Both the position numbers and the translations under genes were made by a program. The notes under the pieces are model-generated. The model saw nothing but the letters and a program-made list of their open reading frames with translations, was not told where the DNA came from and did no database searches. A stretch of 64,000 nucleotides of DNA, taken from contig OX637342.1 in the NCBI GenBank assembly GCA_951799405.1, forward strand, positions 5,518,001 to 5,582,000, given 5' to 3'. Origin of the DNA: Agapetus fuscipes (lineage: Eukaryota > Arthropoda > Insecta > Trichoptera > Glossosomatidae). This document shows positions 30,340 through 40,790 of the stretch, one piece after another. Each line of letters begins with the position of its first letter. Position 1 is the first letter of the stretch.

Positions 30340-30535
30340 TTCCTTCATACAGAGAGCGGTCGCATTTCCCGGCCGCTCCCCTATCGCCCTCCCTCTCTCC
30401 CTCGCAGGGTTCGCCATATCGGCGTCCCTCTCTCCCCGGTATCGCTGCATCGATTACTGCTCTGGTTGCGGATGTACTAGCGAGAGATAACGAAAAGGGA
30501 AGAGAGCGCCGAAACGGATTATCTGTTGAATAATT
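30340..30535. other. GC-rich patch with CT/GA runs
   Basis: TCGCCCTCCCTCTCTCCCTC and a second CCCTCTCTCCCC, then GAGAGATAACGAAAAGGGAAG. GAGA-type runs can be promoter-associated in insects, but no gene is attached and no family is recognised. Confidence 0.3.
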
Positions 30536-30540
30536 AAATG

Positions 30541-30785
30541 TTTATTAAGAAAATCTGTCTTTAAGGCTGTTTTGAATAAAATTATTTTATCCTTAAAATC
30601 ATCTCAAACGACGAATTTATCTATTTTTTTTATTAATGAAGAAGAAAGGATATTAAGTATGTAAATTGGAAGAAAATCTTAGATAGGCATTTGGAAAAAA
30701 TATATTTTATCCTTTAAATCACCTCAAACGACAAATGAGTGTATTTTTTTTTATCAATGAAGAAGAAAGGATGTAACGCATGTGA
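30541..30785 (+). repeat. Tandem duplication, 120-bp period
   Basis: TTTATCCTTAAAATCATCTC (30587 on) recurs at 30707 with the following CAAACGAC..., and the match extends through AATGAAGAAGAAAGGAT in both copies. Confidence 0.75.
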
Positions 30786-30996
30786 ATGTGAAGTAAAAGT
30801 AAAAGAAAACGATGATTTAGGATACTTCGAAATAAATTATTTTGTACCTACTCAAATAAAAAAAAAATGGACGCTGAAAACTAGATAATAAAAAGATCTC
30901 TTAAAAATCCCGTTGGATACAAAAGTAAATTGTAGAATAATAGTCTCAAATTTTTCGAGTAACACAGCTGAACTCGAAAAAAAAACTTTGTTTAAT

Positions 30997-31197
30997 GAGT
31001 TGGTATGAGGCTGACTACCCCTAATCAACCGTCAAAATTGATTCACTTTCGCTAATGCCACTCATGTTTCAGGGAAGCTGGCAAGAGGTGCGAAGTTTAT
31101 GTTTGTCATAGAAAGTGCGAATTTTCATGTGCCTGCTTGTGTGCGTGCATTTATAGAAATCTTGCATGTTAATATTATATCTGTGCACACTTGAATA
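30997..31197 (+). repeat. Alpha repeat copy, old and diverged
   Basis: Recognisable by TTGGTATGAGGCTGACTACC, CATGTTTCAGGGAAG and CATGTGCCTGCTTGTG; the tail is lost. Confidence 0.6.
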
Positions 31198-31594
31198 GAG
31201 AGAACCAAGTATACGACCAGCTAGCTCTGAATATCATGGTCGGTTAAAGTAAAAAAAAAAATAATGATGAGAATTAACAAGTATATCAGTTCCTTCATGG
31301 TACATTTTGTCCAAAAGCTATAACGAAAGGATTTAAATAGATCTGTAGGAAAAATAAAGAACATGAGTTTTTTAAATATGGAATTGAATTTGAATATGGA
31401 ATGGAGAAAACAAAGGAGGATCGACCTTGAGAGGAAAAAAATAATTGCTTCCCTGGCCTCAGAGCCAAGCATGTGAATTTTATTATTATTTAAAAAAAAA
31501 AAATAGATTTGTGAAGAGGAATGCAAGTCACAAACCTATTTTGCCTGGCCAGTTATCTTCATGTGAAAGCAGAAGCTTGTGTGCATGCAATGGC
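31198..31594. other. No recognised feature
   Basis: AT-rich with A tracts at 31250 and 31490. Confidence 0.4.
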
Positions 31595-31727
31595 ATCTGT
31601 TGTACCAGGGTCGAAGTTATGGTCAAGTGGGTCAGACGCAGATTCGAACCAACGTTATTCTGTTCCGTATTTACGCTAGTCGAACATGCGCCTCTACCCC
31701 CTCGGCCATAACACCGACAGTTAATAT
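31595..31727 (-). repeat. SINE-C copy
   Basis: Minus-strand head GGTGTTATGGCCGAGGGGGT with an intact GGCCGAGG A-box region, a variable-arm-like stretch and GGTTCGAATC B box. The best-preserved head of this family, resembling tRNA-Ser/Leu. Confidence 0.75.
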
Positions 31728-32705
31728 TGTTGTGGTTTATTACATATTGTGGATAAATAAAAGGTTATAGTATAAAAGTTTTGATCCATTATCTGATTTT
31801 ACGTGGTTTTTACCTATAAGTGATATTATTCTCGCTTGAATCTTGAAGCAGATTTTAAATAAACACCTCTTTGAATATCCTCATCGAAATATATCATCAC
31901 AAAGTATATTATTTTGAGAATTTCCCATTTTTCTCGTGGAAGTAATTTACAAAAGTTATGAAAGTAAAACGTCTGATCTCGACGCAGCTCTCTGTGTTTC
32001 GCCTGACATTGACCTTGCCCTCAGCCCGGCCGGCTTGTACGCTGTACGGATTGCATAATCAATAGGCGCAGCTGCACTAAAACCAACTATACAATATTCC
32101 GTTCAAACTCAAACATTGCGTTCTACCAAAAATGTGAGGATACCGAAACACTCTTCTTGTGCCTCTTTATTAATATCACATAGCAACTTGTACTTTTGAT
32201 ACACGAATCTCGCGCTTGTTCCTTCATGGCAGGCCAGTTTGGTCTGCTTCTTCAGAGAACTGCTTTTCCCGCAATAAAGATTCCCTGCTGTCTTTCCACA
32301 TTTTAGACGCTCATCCGCGAGGGTGGATTAATCAGGTTTGTAAATCAAGATGTTCTCTTTGGACTTGGAGCGCGTGGTCTTTCAATTTTTCTCTGAATGA
32401 TGTGATGTAGAAGAAAATATTTCTCATTTCGTATCACGTCGAACAAATAAAATAATTTTTGCCTTTCGATGGCAGTCGATTTGGCTCTGGTTTTAATATG
32501 GCAGAAGACCTCGGAATTTGGGAACGGATCAATCCAGGAAATTTGTAGAAATCGACAATATACCTACCCATATTTTAAAGGCAGCGATTTTATTCTCGAG
32601 GCACTGTGTTAGTGTCCATCTTTCCAAGACATCTAGTAACATTAGAAAGATGTAGCATCACTGAAGCGCTCACTAAAGAAATTGCTTTTGCTTTTGGTAA
32701 ACGGC
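31728..32705. other. Unrecognised; one Kappa copy
   Basis: 32085-32155 has the Kappa phrase (AAACATTGCGTTCTACCAAA, AATGTGAGGATACCGAAACA). A 64-codon frame near 32216 is not recognisable. Confidence 0.4.
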
Positions 32706-32804
32706 ATCATCATCATGAGCTCGACAGCCCTAGGTGGACCTTGGCTGAATCCAGGATTGTTCTCAACTCTCGCCTGTCTTTTGCTCTCTGTCTATCTTAG
32801 CTGA
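32706..32804 (-). pseudogene. LINE C-terminal fragment
   Basis: Minus strand reads ..DREQKTGELRTILDSAKVHL.. then tandem stops (TGATGATGATG). It parallels DRLEWRRILDSAKLHP at 12760-12830. Immediately abuts the poly(A) end of the SINE at 32805. Confidence 0.55.
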
Positions 32805-33258
32805 TTTTTTTTTTTTTTTTTTAAGAAATCCTGTGCGGGAGACTCCCTAGATTCTAAAGATTCTAGGGGTCTATGACACTTGTTGTAGTGCCGCAGAGGT
32901 GTACGAGCTTGGTCGTCGCTACAAAGCGCCAATACTCAAGCAAGACCCAGTTGCTGTAAGGCTGGATGGACCTTTGGTGACCGGTCATTGGTAAAGGTTT
33001 TTATGAATTTTTCAACCCAGCGAAGAGCACATTCGAAATATAAATGGTATATTTTTTGTGCTCCGCCGGGATCCGAATCCACAACCTTCCATTTACGAGT
33101 CCGAAGTGTTGCCACTACGGACTACGGACCGGTCCAAGATGCCAACGACACGCGGTGTACCTGAGCGGTTACCCATCCAAGCACTGACCACGCCCAATAT
33201 TGCTTAACTTCGGTGATCTATGGGAACCGGTGCTTTCAACATGGCTAACGTCGTTGAC
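32805..33258 (-). mobile_element. SINE-B chimera: 5S head, tRNA-like unit, LINE-like tail
   Basis: Read on the minus strand: a 5S rRNA-like head (33258-33141), a tRNA-like unit with A and B boxes (about 33143-33043), a body (to about 32905), a 3' tail matching the LINE at 39630-39720, and an 18-nt poly(A). Sharing a tail with a LINE is how SINEs recruit a partner's reverse transcriptase. Other SINE-B copies (33700-33850, 45741-45950) carry a different head, so the 5S part is particular to this copy. Confidence 0.65.
33141..33258 (-). rRNA. 5S rRNA-like sequence (pseudogene / SINE head)
   Basis: Minus strand: starts GTCAACGAC and ends GTCGTTGGC, which pair as helix I. The internal control region is recognisable: GATCACCGAAGTTAAGCA, then GGGCGTGGTCAGTGCTTGGA, then GGGTAACCGCTCAGGTACAC. 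Length ~118 nt, near the usual 120. Differences from typical animal 5S in the 5' third (GTTAGCCATGTTGAAAGCAC) and GGTAACC for the usual GGGGGACC make a functional gene unlikely. Confidence 0.75.
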
Positions 33259-33699
33259 TATGACGTTGACGTTGGTCTCTTTGTATATTCAGTATATATC
33301 TTTGTTGTATTGACGAGACAAACCCTTGTTATCACCAGATTGCAGATAGTTTTTTGGTAAACGCAATGGTTTAGTTTAATCGTAAAGTATTATACTAGGG
33401 GTAGACGCAGCTTCATTCACCTTCACCTCTGAACTTCAGCGCAATATGTAACCCGTGCAAGGGGACCGTGTACGCATATAGATGCACTGTGGAAATGCGT
33501 TTCTCTGGAATAATATTAATTTGCAACATGATAACCAATTATATGTTGCAGAAGGATTTCTTCATATTAGCTGAAAGAAGATTCTCGCGCAAATGAGTTT
33601 TTTTTAAAAGTTTTCTCCATTTTGTTGCTTTTTATTTAACGCACCTAGTTATTGTGCTTCATAGCTAAATGGTTGATTAAAAAAAGAACTAAGTACGAT
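33259..33699. other. Mostly unrecognised; Kappa copy
   Basis: 33345-33420 shows TTTTTTGGTAAACGCAATGG. Nothing else was recognised. Confidence 0.4.
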
Positions 33700-33729
33700 A
33701 GTGGTCAAATTAAGAAAAAGAGAAAAACG

Positions 33730-33885
33730 TATCTTTGAAGATTAGGAAGCCAGGATTCAAGCTCACGACCTTCCATTTACGAGTCCGAGGCGTTACCACT
33801 AGACTACGGACTGGTCTGCATAGGCTCTGGCCACCCCTTGCAGAATTACAGTCACAGGACAAGTGAAGAGTGTTGTATTGCTTCT
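33730..33885 (-). repeat. SINE-B copy with the usual head
   Basis: Minus strand: CTGTGACTGTAATTCTGCAA, GGGGTGGCCAGAGCCTATGC head, then TAGTCTAGTGGTAACGCCTC (A box) and a weakened B box GCTTGAATCCTGG. No 5S part. Confidence 0.7.
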
Positions 33886-34201
33886 GTTTACTTACTGCCA
33901 TTCACTTTCAAAAGATCATTATGTGCGCTGGCTGACTTGAATGAATCGATTATTTATGCTTTAAATGCAAACATAAAAGAGCCAGCGTGGATATATTATA
34001 GGTAGAATGTAATGGCCTTTCAATTAAGTAACTATTCATTCATTAAACGGCGTCACCACCACAAGTACCTGCAAATAATTATTCTCATACAGCCTTATGC
34101 AACCTTAGGATGGTAGAGCATCGATTATCCGAACGATGAAACAATCTACAAAAATAAACGACTCTTCTATCTGACTAAAACAATCGAATCATCATTATTT
34201 A

Positions 34202-34372
34202 TGCGCACAAACAGAGACGCGCTTATAAATGCTGAATGTGCAATTATAAAGACCCGAATAAAAATGAACATAGCCCTGCAACTTTTGCCGATCTTTCCTG
34301 AAATTATCGTAGGGTAACATTGGCAAAGCCACTTATTGGTCAGTGTTATACCGACTTATAAGTCAAGTAACC
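34202..34372 (-). repeat. Alpha repeat copy, diverged
   Basis: GCCCTGCAACTTTTGCCGAT and CGACTTATAAGTCAAGTAAC are preserved; the centre is altered. Confidence 0.65.
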
Positions 34373-34409
34373 ATTTTATTGTAAATTTTGGAATCCTCTT
34401 TTGAAAGCA

Positions 34410-34600
34410 GTGTCTGTTATGCCAGTCATCTATCACTGTTGGTTGTCATCCTCTTTAGCTGCTGCAAATAGGAAGAGACTTTCATCCACCGCATCACATC
34501 CTGGAAGAATGAAGTTTTTGGGCGACCTCCTGTCGTGGTCCCAAGTTTATTCCTTCAGTTTATTCTTCAGATGTTGCTAAGAAAGGTGCTATGTCTAATT
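34410..34600 (-). pseudogene. LINE-like coding fragment
   Basis: Nucleotide similarity to 44870-45060: TTGGTTGTCATCCTCTT...GCTGC and GAAGTTTTTGGGCGACCTCC. On the minus strand this would be the GRPKxx...WLKDVSS.LQRLKRMTTxK type of LINE C-terminus, here too decayed to read. Confidence 0.4.
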
Positions 34601-35493
34601 GAGTGTCCTATTATTTTGGTTCTTCGAATCATGATTGCAAATTTTTGGTACCTTTTCGATAAGGTAGCAATTCTGTAACCTTTTTATAACAGGTAAAGCA
34701 GACAATCTTACGTCAACCACTTTATTGAACGTGTGCATTTTTCCATTTTTATTGAAACAGAAAGCTCTTATCTCTAGTGAACGTTCCAAGACAGTATAAA
34801 TTTATATATACTTGAACGTATTGGTTAGAAAAAGACGTTGAAACGGGAAATATTTTTTTACTCTTTTACGTAATAAACAAATTCCGTACATACATTGTCC
34901 GAGAGGTTTCTGATTTTTTGTACAACAGTTCGCTAAATTTCTTAGCAGGTATAAATTTCTTAGCAGGTACACAATTAACTCCAAATAGATTAATTAAAAA
35001 TGCACCAAACAACAAAATAAGTCTATTCTTTAAATTTCCTATTCAAGAAATCTCCGGTCCGAACAGTATTTAAAAAAAATAAAATCGGATTATCAAGGCT
35101 CTACTGCAACGACCACGTTTTCATACATTTTACTATTCACGCAAATGTTTTACCGATTTTCAACACGGCTTACTAAAATCCTAAAATGGGATTATCCCCT
35201 CTCTGAAAAGTACAACATTACGTAGTTGTGTCTCTGTCGTTTCGAGTGCAACTGAAAGAGAAACAAACTAAGGTTTCCGTCGAGTGTGAGTTCTATAAAT
35301 AGATATTCAGTCATCGGTCTGCAGAAATTATTTAAACTCACTTCGACATTTCATAAGATAATGTAACATTCAACTCTAGTGGTTTCTCTTTATAACTATT
35401 CTCCTTGTAACGAGTGTCGCTATGTTACGATAAAATAAACGATACGCAACTTCACGGAAACAGTCATTAATTTGTTTGGTGCTTTATCCAACG

Positions 35494-35510
35494 TCATCAG
35501 GACCAAGACC
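35494..35510 (-). ncRNA. Degenerate hammerhead-like motif
   Basis: Minus strand TCCTGATGACGTTGGATAAA; the GAAA box has become CAAA. Sequence-family member only. Confidence 0.25.
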
Positions 35511-35517
35511 ATCGTCT

Positions 35518-35657
35518 AAGTTCCTTGACTTATAGGTTGGTATGAGGCCCATACTGTAAAAAATGGTTCACTAGGCCAATGTCACCTCTGTTTCAGGGAA
35601 GGTCGGCAAGAGTTGCAGGGTGCATGTCCATTTGAGATTTGGTTTTTATGTTGTACG
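35518..35657 (+). repeat. Alpha repeat copy, 3' truncated
   Basis: Complete 5' end (TTCCTTGACTTATAGGTTGG); stops at TTTATGTTGTA. Confidence 0.75.
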
Positions 35658-35689
35658 TAGAAATATTTCACTTTATGTCTTAGATTTAT

Positions 35690-35830
35690 TCTAGACGTTT
35701 TGCTAGTGTCATAACACTCGTAACCCACGTCCTCAGGAGACACCCTTGTTTAACGCGAACAAGAACGAACTGTACATGAACTGTTGCCACACAAAAAGGG
35801 TATCTCCTGAGAACGTTGGATAAAGCACCT
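35690..35830. ncRNA. Inverted pair of hammerhead-like motifs
   Basis: Minus copy around 35736-35695: GTCTCCTGAGGACGTGG...GCAAAACGTCTAGAA. Plus copy: ATCTCCTGAGAACGTTGG from 35803. Both keep the CTGA start and C-GTTGG stem strand; GAAA is degraded in both. Confidence 0.3.
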
Positions 35831-36240
35831 AACAAATGAATCACTCTCTTTACGTGAATTGATATCGTTCTACTTTTGCATTACGATGGTTAATTTTTGT
35901 TTTTGTTTTTTTTCATCAAATCTTGTTGGATCTTTTTATAACGACCTCTCTTTGTAACGAGGACAATCCTCGTTACACGACAACCCTTGAATGTGTTGTT
36001 ATGCAAAGAGTATTACAGGTATCTCAAGATGGGAAACATAGCAGATCAATCAATATGAAATATTATCGTCGTAAATTTGCTTAAACGTCAGAAAATGTCG
36101 TTAAATATTATGTAAGTACACGATACTTTTATGTATTTAGGTAATGTACAAGAAATTGTGATAGGGTAGAATAGCACAATGACAAAAAAACACATGACAT
36201 AACGTTATATATATATATATATAAATATATATCAGGCTTA
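35831..36240. other. No recognised element; small palindrome
   Basis: GTAACGAGGACAATCCTCGTTAC (35957-35979) is a perfect short palindrome flanked by TAACGA-type strings reminiscent of pogo-like termini, but no element could be bounded. Confidence 0.35.
36208..36235. repeat. (TA)n microsatellite at LINE 3' end
   Basis: Follows the 3' UTR of the minus-strand LINE at 36236-36885, consistent with a microsatellite-type LINE tail. Confidence 0.6.
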
Positions 36241-36885
36241 TTTATTTTTAATTACACATGATAAGAGAGCACCGTTTTTGTGTGTGTCACACCTCAAGGG
36301 CCCTCTCCGATCACGGATAAGACTTTTTGAAAAGGTGCGTCTTGAGAGCTCCGCGAAATATACCCATAGATTTGGAGTTCTTCACTCCGGGTGGCAGTCT
36401 GTTCCACTCCACCGGACCCGCAACACAGAAAGCACGGTCTCCAAAATTTGTACGGATCTGACGGTGCGGCTGAACCAAATTGATTGCACCATCGCCCGCA
36501 GATCTGAGTGTCTGCCTCCTAACACCCATCTCAACAGGCGAAATCATGTCAGTCAGATAAGGTGGAGCCAAGCCATTGATGGCTTTATATACCATCAGAC
36601 AAACACGGTAGACCACCCTCTCCGGGAAACGAAGCCAGTGTAGTTTTTTTAACAGCGGAGTGATGTGAGCGAATTTGGATATCCCGAATATGAGCCTTGC
36701 TGCTGAATTTAACACAGATTGAAAGCGGTTGAAATGCTTCTTTGGCTGACCACTATAAAGCGTTGAGCAATAATCAATCCAAGATATTACAAACGCACTC
36801 ACCAGGGTCTTAACCGCATCTGACGGAAGACACTTTCTAATCGCCTTTATTTGGCGCAGTGAAAAAATATGACTTAGTTAGAGTT
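36236..36885 (-). pseudogene. LINE ORF2 C-terminal fragment (CR1/L2-like)
   Basis: An open frame of at least 185 codons without a start runs from about 36880 to the stop at 36311: SLRQIKAIRKCLPSDAVKTL, WIDYCSTLYSGQPKK, LNSAARLIFG, HITPLLKKLHWLRFPERVVY, AINGLAPPYL, FGDRAFCVAGPVEWNRLPPG and LKTHLFKKSYP. These are the thumb/C-terminal landmarks of CR1/L2-type reverse transcriptases (usually DYCNSLLYGLP..., FGDRAFSVAAPKLWNSLP, LKTHLF). The catalytic domain and everything upstream are missing (5' truncation). The frame itself is intact, so the copy is relatively young. The overlapping plus-strand frame is its shadow. Confidence 0.85.
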
Positions 36886-37070
36886 ATATGACTTTACATC
36901 GCATGAAAAAACATTTAATGAATAAACATCACATGAAATTACATCACAATGACAAAACAAGACAAGGACAAAACATCAGATGACATAAACTCAGATACCT
37001 CAAACAGAACATACCATAAATGGCACATGTAAAATCATCACATGACAAAACATCGCAAACAACACAAACA
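36886..37070 (+). repeat. Degenerate minisatellite, left arm of an inverted pair
   Basis: Irregular repeats of ACATCACATGACAAAAC type. Its inverse lies at 37380-37600. Confidence 0.65.
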
Positions 37071-37085
37071 TTGATTAATTAATGC

Positions 37086-37318
37086 AGGCTGGTATGCGGC
37101 TGACCACCCATGCTGTAGAATTTTTTTCACTTGGCCAATGTCACCTCTGTTTCAGGGAAGGTCGGCAGGAGTTGCAGGGTATTTGTCCATTTGGATTTTT
37201 ATGTTGTAGGTTCACATGCGGCATGCGCAAGCGCGAACTTGTAAGTGCCTGCTTGTGAGAATGCATGTAATGTGAATCTCCAATGTTACATATCTTTTCA
37301 ACTTAGATTAGATTAGAT
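37086..37318 (+). repeat. Alpha repeat copy
   Basis: Nearly complete (starts within GGCTGGTATGCGGCTGACC). It occupies the loop between the two inverted minisatellite arms. Confidence 0.8.
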
Positions 37319-37379
37319 ACTACGCCGTTGTCACCCCTGATTGAAGGTAAAGGCGGCATAACCCAACATGTGTTCTATT

Positions 37380-37600
37380 CCATTTTTTTGCGTTATGCGA
37401 TGTTTTTTCATGTGCCGTTTATGGTATTGTCTGTTTAAGTTATGTGTTGTTTTGTCCTGGGATGAACTTTTCTGTTATGTTTCGTCATTGCGTCGTCATT
37501 TGTGACGTACTATAATTTGTTGTTCTGTCATGTGATGCTGAGTCAAGTGGTGTTATGTCATTTGTTGTTTTGTCACTGTGCTGTGCTAACACGGAACCAC
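37380..37600 (-). repeat. Degenerate minisatellite, right arm
   Basis: The reverse complement reads ACATAACTTAAACAGACAAT, ACCATAAACGGCACATG, matching CCTCAAACAGAACATACCAT, AAATGGCACATG at 36998-37028. Confidence 0.65.
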
Positions 37601-38068
37601 AAGAAATACCTCAGCCATGTCATAACAGATGATCGTTTCAAGTTTTCGTTGCAATTTGTGATACTCGTATTGTGACATTTGTGTTTCATCATTGAATGCT
37701 GATTTTTAATATATTGATTGAACCTACGTCAGATATTTGAATCTATTTTCAGTGTTGGTATTTAAACATGAATGGGTACTTTATTTATAATGCTCATTTT
37801 TGTACTATCGAAACTTATTGATAAGTAGATTTATGGCTGCAAGATTTCCACAAAAATACTCTTACTGATCTACTTTTTTTATTGCTTACATATTTCCTTT
37901 CTTTTTTTATCTACTTTCTTTTGGTCAATCATCTTCCATTTCTACAAGTTTTACTTGAATCTTGTCACTTATTTCATTAAGGATTAGGTGTCTTTTTTTT
38001 TTTAACAAAATTGAAATTTCAATTCAAATTAAACTCCAAACCTCAAATGAAAAAAATCTTGCTGACAT
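37601..38068. other. AT-rich DNA, nothing recognised
   Basis: No coding signature or repeat family. Confidence 0.4.
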
Positions 38069-38173
38069 TTTAAACCTTTTGCCGACCTTCCCTGAAACAG
38101 AGGTGACATTGGAAAAGTGTTCCATTTTTGACAGTATGCGTAGTCAGCCTCATACTAACCTATAAGTTAAGGA
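38069..38173 (-). repeat. Alpha repeat 5'-half fragment
   Basis: TTGCCGACCTTCCCTGAAAC to AACCTATAAGTTAAGGAAAC. Confidence 0.75.
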
Positions 38174-38868
38174 AACATAAATGTTGAATGATACAGAAAA
38201 TTTGAAACGTCTTAAGATGATTTTACTAAAAAAATCATAAAACAGCTATTGAATATTAAAAAGAAATGTTATTTGACTATAATATTTTTGTGCTTAAAAA
38301 ATTGTGAGCGTCTATTGAAAAAAAAGAAGAAAAAAATTGATCTAAAATACCTATGCTATGACTTACATTTTTAACCATTCAGGAAGAGATACAATACATT
38401 GTCAATTTTTCAAGGATCTATGAAAAAAATGAAGAAAACATTATTTGAGAGTAAAAAAAAAACAAAATTGTACCTACCTTGATGCAGATTGTAATGCATT
38501 TTAATGAAGTAAAATTCTGTACGCGGACGAGTACTTCAGAAAATAATAACATTTGCTAATGAATCGATGAGTCATAAGAGCTTTTTGAAAAGCGAAACGA
38601 TGTCAATAAGACTTGTTTTTTGTAAATACGAGTAATACTCGTATACTATAAAGCTGTGTGTACTTCTGTTTACATAATTATTGACATGAGAGATGAAGTT
38701 TATGAATCGTAAAATGTTCATGTGTAGTTAACCCTAAGATGTTCACTGTTCAAGCAAGCATGCATATGTGGCACTCGAATTATGTGTATTTTCTTTTCTT
38801 GTTTTGCGGTGGAATAGAATTATTTCATGACTTTCTCAGAGCCCTTCATAGACAAAATCATTATAAAT
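38174..38868. other. AT-rich DNA, nothing recognised
   Basis: No coding signature or repeat family. Confidence 0.4.
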
Positions 38869-39118
38869 CTAAATCTAAGTTGCAAAGATATGTATCATTT
38901 GAGATTCATAATTAAATGCATTCCCACAAGCACACACGCATAATTTTGCGCTCACACATGCCCATGTGGACCTACAATTAAATAAAAAACAATATCAAAT
39001 GGCCATAAGCCCTGCAAATCTTGCCGACCTTCCTTGAAATAGGGGTGACATTGGCAAAGAGAACCATTTTTACAGTATAGGTGGTCAGCCTCATACCATC
39101 CTATAAGTTAAGGAATGT
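38869..39118 (-). repeat. Alpha repeat copy, near full length
   Basis: AAATCTAAATCTAAGTTGC tail through CCTATAAGTTAAGGAATG head. Confidence 0.8.
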
Positions 39119-39261
39119 TTGTGGTTGAAAAATGCTTGAACATCGTAGGGCTAATTAAGTATTCAAAACTGACTTGTGGTATTTGTATAAAAGTGAAACT
39201 TTACGTTGTCAACTGTAAATTTTACCGATAATTTCATTTTCTTCTAGAATCGTACAGCTAT

Positions 39262-39730
39262 TTGTAAAATGTTGAGTCTCTTTTATAGGTACTACAATGG
39301 CGTCTGCTCTGATGAAATATCCTCACTTATACCCCCTCCTCTCGTCACAACAAGGGCAACTCGTAGAACGGCTCACATTCAACCATTTGCAGTCGATATC
39401 AAAACTATGAGAACTTGGTGTTTTCACAACTCATTCCTCTGCCAAACTGCCCGCTTATGGAATGAGTTACCGGTATCTGTGTTTCCATCCCAATTTAACC
39501 TTGCCCTTTTCAAATTCAATATCAATCGCCATTTCCTCTCAGTGTCTCAAAACAAAGCAACGCCACACACACCACAGCGCTGCGCAGCTAACAATCCTGC
39601 AACCAGACATGGACAACTGCCACATCACCAACACCTCTGCGGCACTATAACAAGTGTCATTAACCCTAAGAGTCTCTCGAATCTAGGGAGTCTCCCGCAT
39701 AGGCTTTCTTAAAAAGAAAAAAAAAATAGG
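39262..39730 (+). pseudogene. LINE ORF2 C-terminal fragment with 3' UTR and poly(A)
   Basis: The frame MLSLFYRYYNGVCSDEISSL ... TTRATRRTAH ... SFLCQTARLWNELPVSVFPS ... LALFKFNINRHFLS matches the ends of insect non-LTR retrotransposon reverse transcriptases (LS(I/L)FYRYYxGxCSxEL, F..RT..LWNxLP..VFP...). The upstream RT domain is absent; the apparent Met is internal. The coding region runs into a stop at 39712 and an A-rich tail at 39713-39728. The last ~100 bp (ACCTCTGCGGCACTATAACA onward, ..CTAGGGAGTCTCCCGCATAG) is shared with the SINE at 32805-33258. Confidence 0.8.
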
Positions 39731-40311
39731 AAATTACTGTAACCGAAAGAAGGAAAGCTTTTGACGAAGTAAATCAATAGCAGCAATAAAAATGTTTATC
39801 TCATTATTTTCAATACAAAAAATATATATATCCAACTTTTCTTTACTTTTATATATGCTTTTTACATGAAGAATAACATGTTAAAAAATATATTTAAAAA
39901 ATGATACCGACATAATTATTTCTTGAATTATATATATATATTTTTTAATTTTACGCGAAGTGGCGCCTTGTGCAAAATTTATTTATGTCGCCATTAAATT
40001 TAATTATGTAATCAGCTGATCTTACAAAGTATCAAGGTTTATTTTTTGTAAATGTTTTAAGCATAATTAATGTATTGCTCTTGTTTTATTTAATGGTTTG
40101 ATAATTAATTATAAGATATTCGAGTTAACTGAGATAGCTCATATTAATTGATCTATTTTGAATAAAATTTAATTTTGAAAATAAAACGTCACTTCAAAAT
40201 TCTTGTTTAATTTAAGGTATGTACTAATTAAAAGAAAGATTTAATGATTCTGAAGTTTTTTAGAAAATACATTCAAACCAAGAAAATCATTACCGCAAAA
40301 TTATGCCATTT
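39731..40311. other. AT-rich DNA, nothing recognised
   Basis: Includes (AT)n-like runs at 39805-39835 and 39930-39950. Confidence 0.4.
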
Positions 40312-40552
40312 TCTATAATCTATAATCTGAATTATAAGTATATATTCAAATTTACGATTCATATTGCACGCCCATAAGTAGACACGTGTAAGTTCGCATT
40401 TCTACATGCTGCATACGCCCTTACAAAATAAAAACCCAAAACTCAAATGAAACTATGCAACCCTGCAACTCGTGCCGCCCTTCCATGAAACAGGGGAGAC
40501 ATTGTCAAAAATACGATTTTTACCTTGTCAGTTGTTAGCGTCATACCAACCC
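40312..40552 (-). repeat. Alpha repeat copy, diverged
   Basis: Body recognisable by CTTCCATGAAACAGGGGAGA and CATACCAACCC. Forms an inverted pair with the next copy, 40 bp away. Confidence 0.7.
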
Positions 40553-40592
40553 ACACCTCAATTATTTTCACCAGAATAATCAATGACAAGGA

Positions 40593-40790
40593 ATTTCCTT
40601 GACATATAGGTTGGTATGAGGTTGAGAACCCATGCTGTTAACAATAGTTCACTGTGCCAATGTCACCCCTGTTTCAGGGATGGTCGGCAAAAGTTGCAGG
40701 GTTAATGTTCATTTGAGGTTTGGTTTTTGAATTGCATGCATGCATTTAATATGAATATTAAATGTTAGTATATTTTGCAACTTATCTTAT
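40593..40790 (+). repeat. Alpha repeat copy
   Basis: TTCCTTGACATATAGGTTGG head, lacks part of the 3' third. Confidence 0.75.

Larger units (their letters stand above)
34111..35106. mobile_element. pogo/Tigger-like DNA element relic
   Basis: Left end TGGTAGAGCATCGATTATCC-GA and right end (inverse) CAGTAGAGCCTTGATAATCC-GA match at about 18 of 22 positions and resemble pogo/Tigger termini (CAGTAGAxTCTCGATTATCCGA). No transposase is visible. The interior holds an Alpha copy (34202-34372) and a LINE-like fragment (34410-34600). The TA target cannot be confirmed. Confidence 0.45.

Noticed and set aside
33141..33258. Functional 5S rRNA gene
   Set aside because: The internal control region and helix I are recognisable, but several conserved positions differ and it is fused to a tRNA-like SINE module; called 5S-like only.
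35957..35979. Perfect GTAACGAGGACAATCCTCGTTAC palindrome as an operator or terminator
   Set aside because: Eukaryotic repeat-rich setting and similar TAACGA strings nearby suggest remnants of inverted-repeat transposons; no function can be supported.
36278..36643. 121-codon plus-strand frame
   Set aside because: Shadow of the minus-strand LINE reading frame at 36311-36880.
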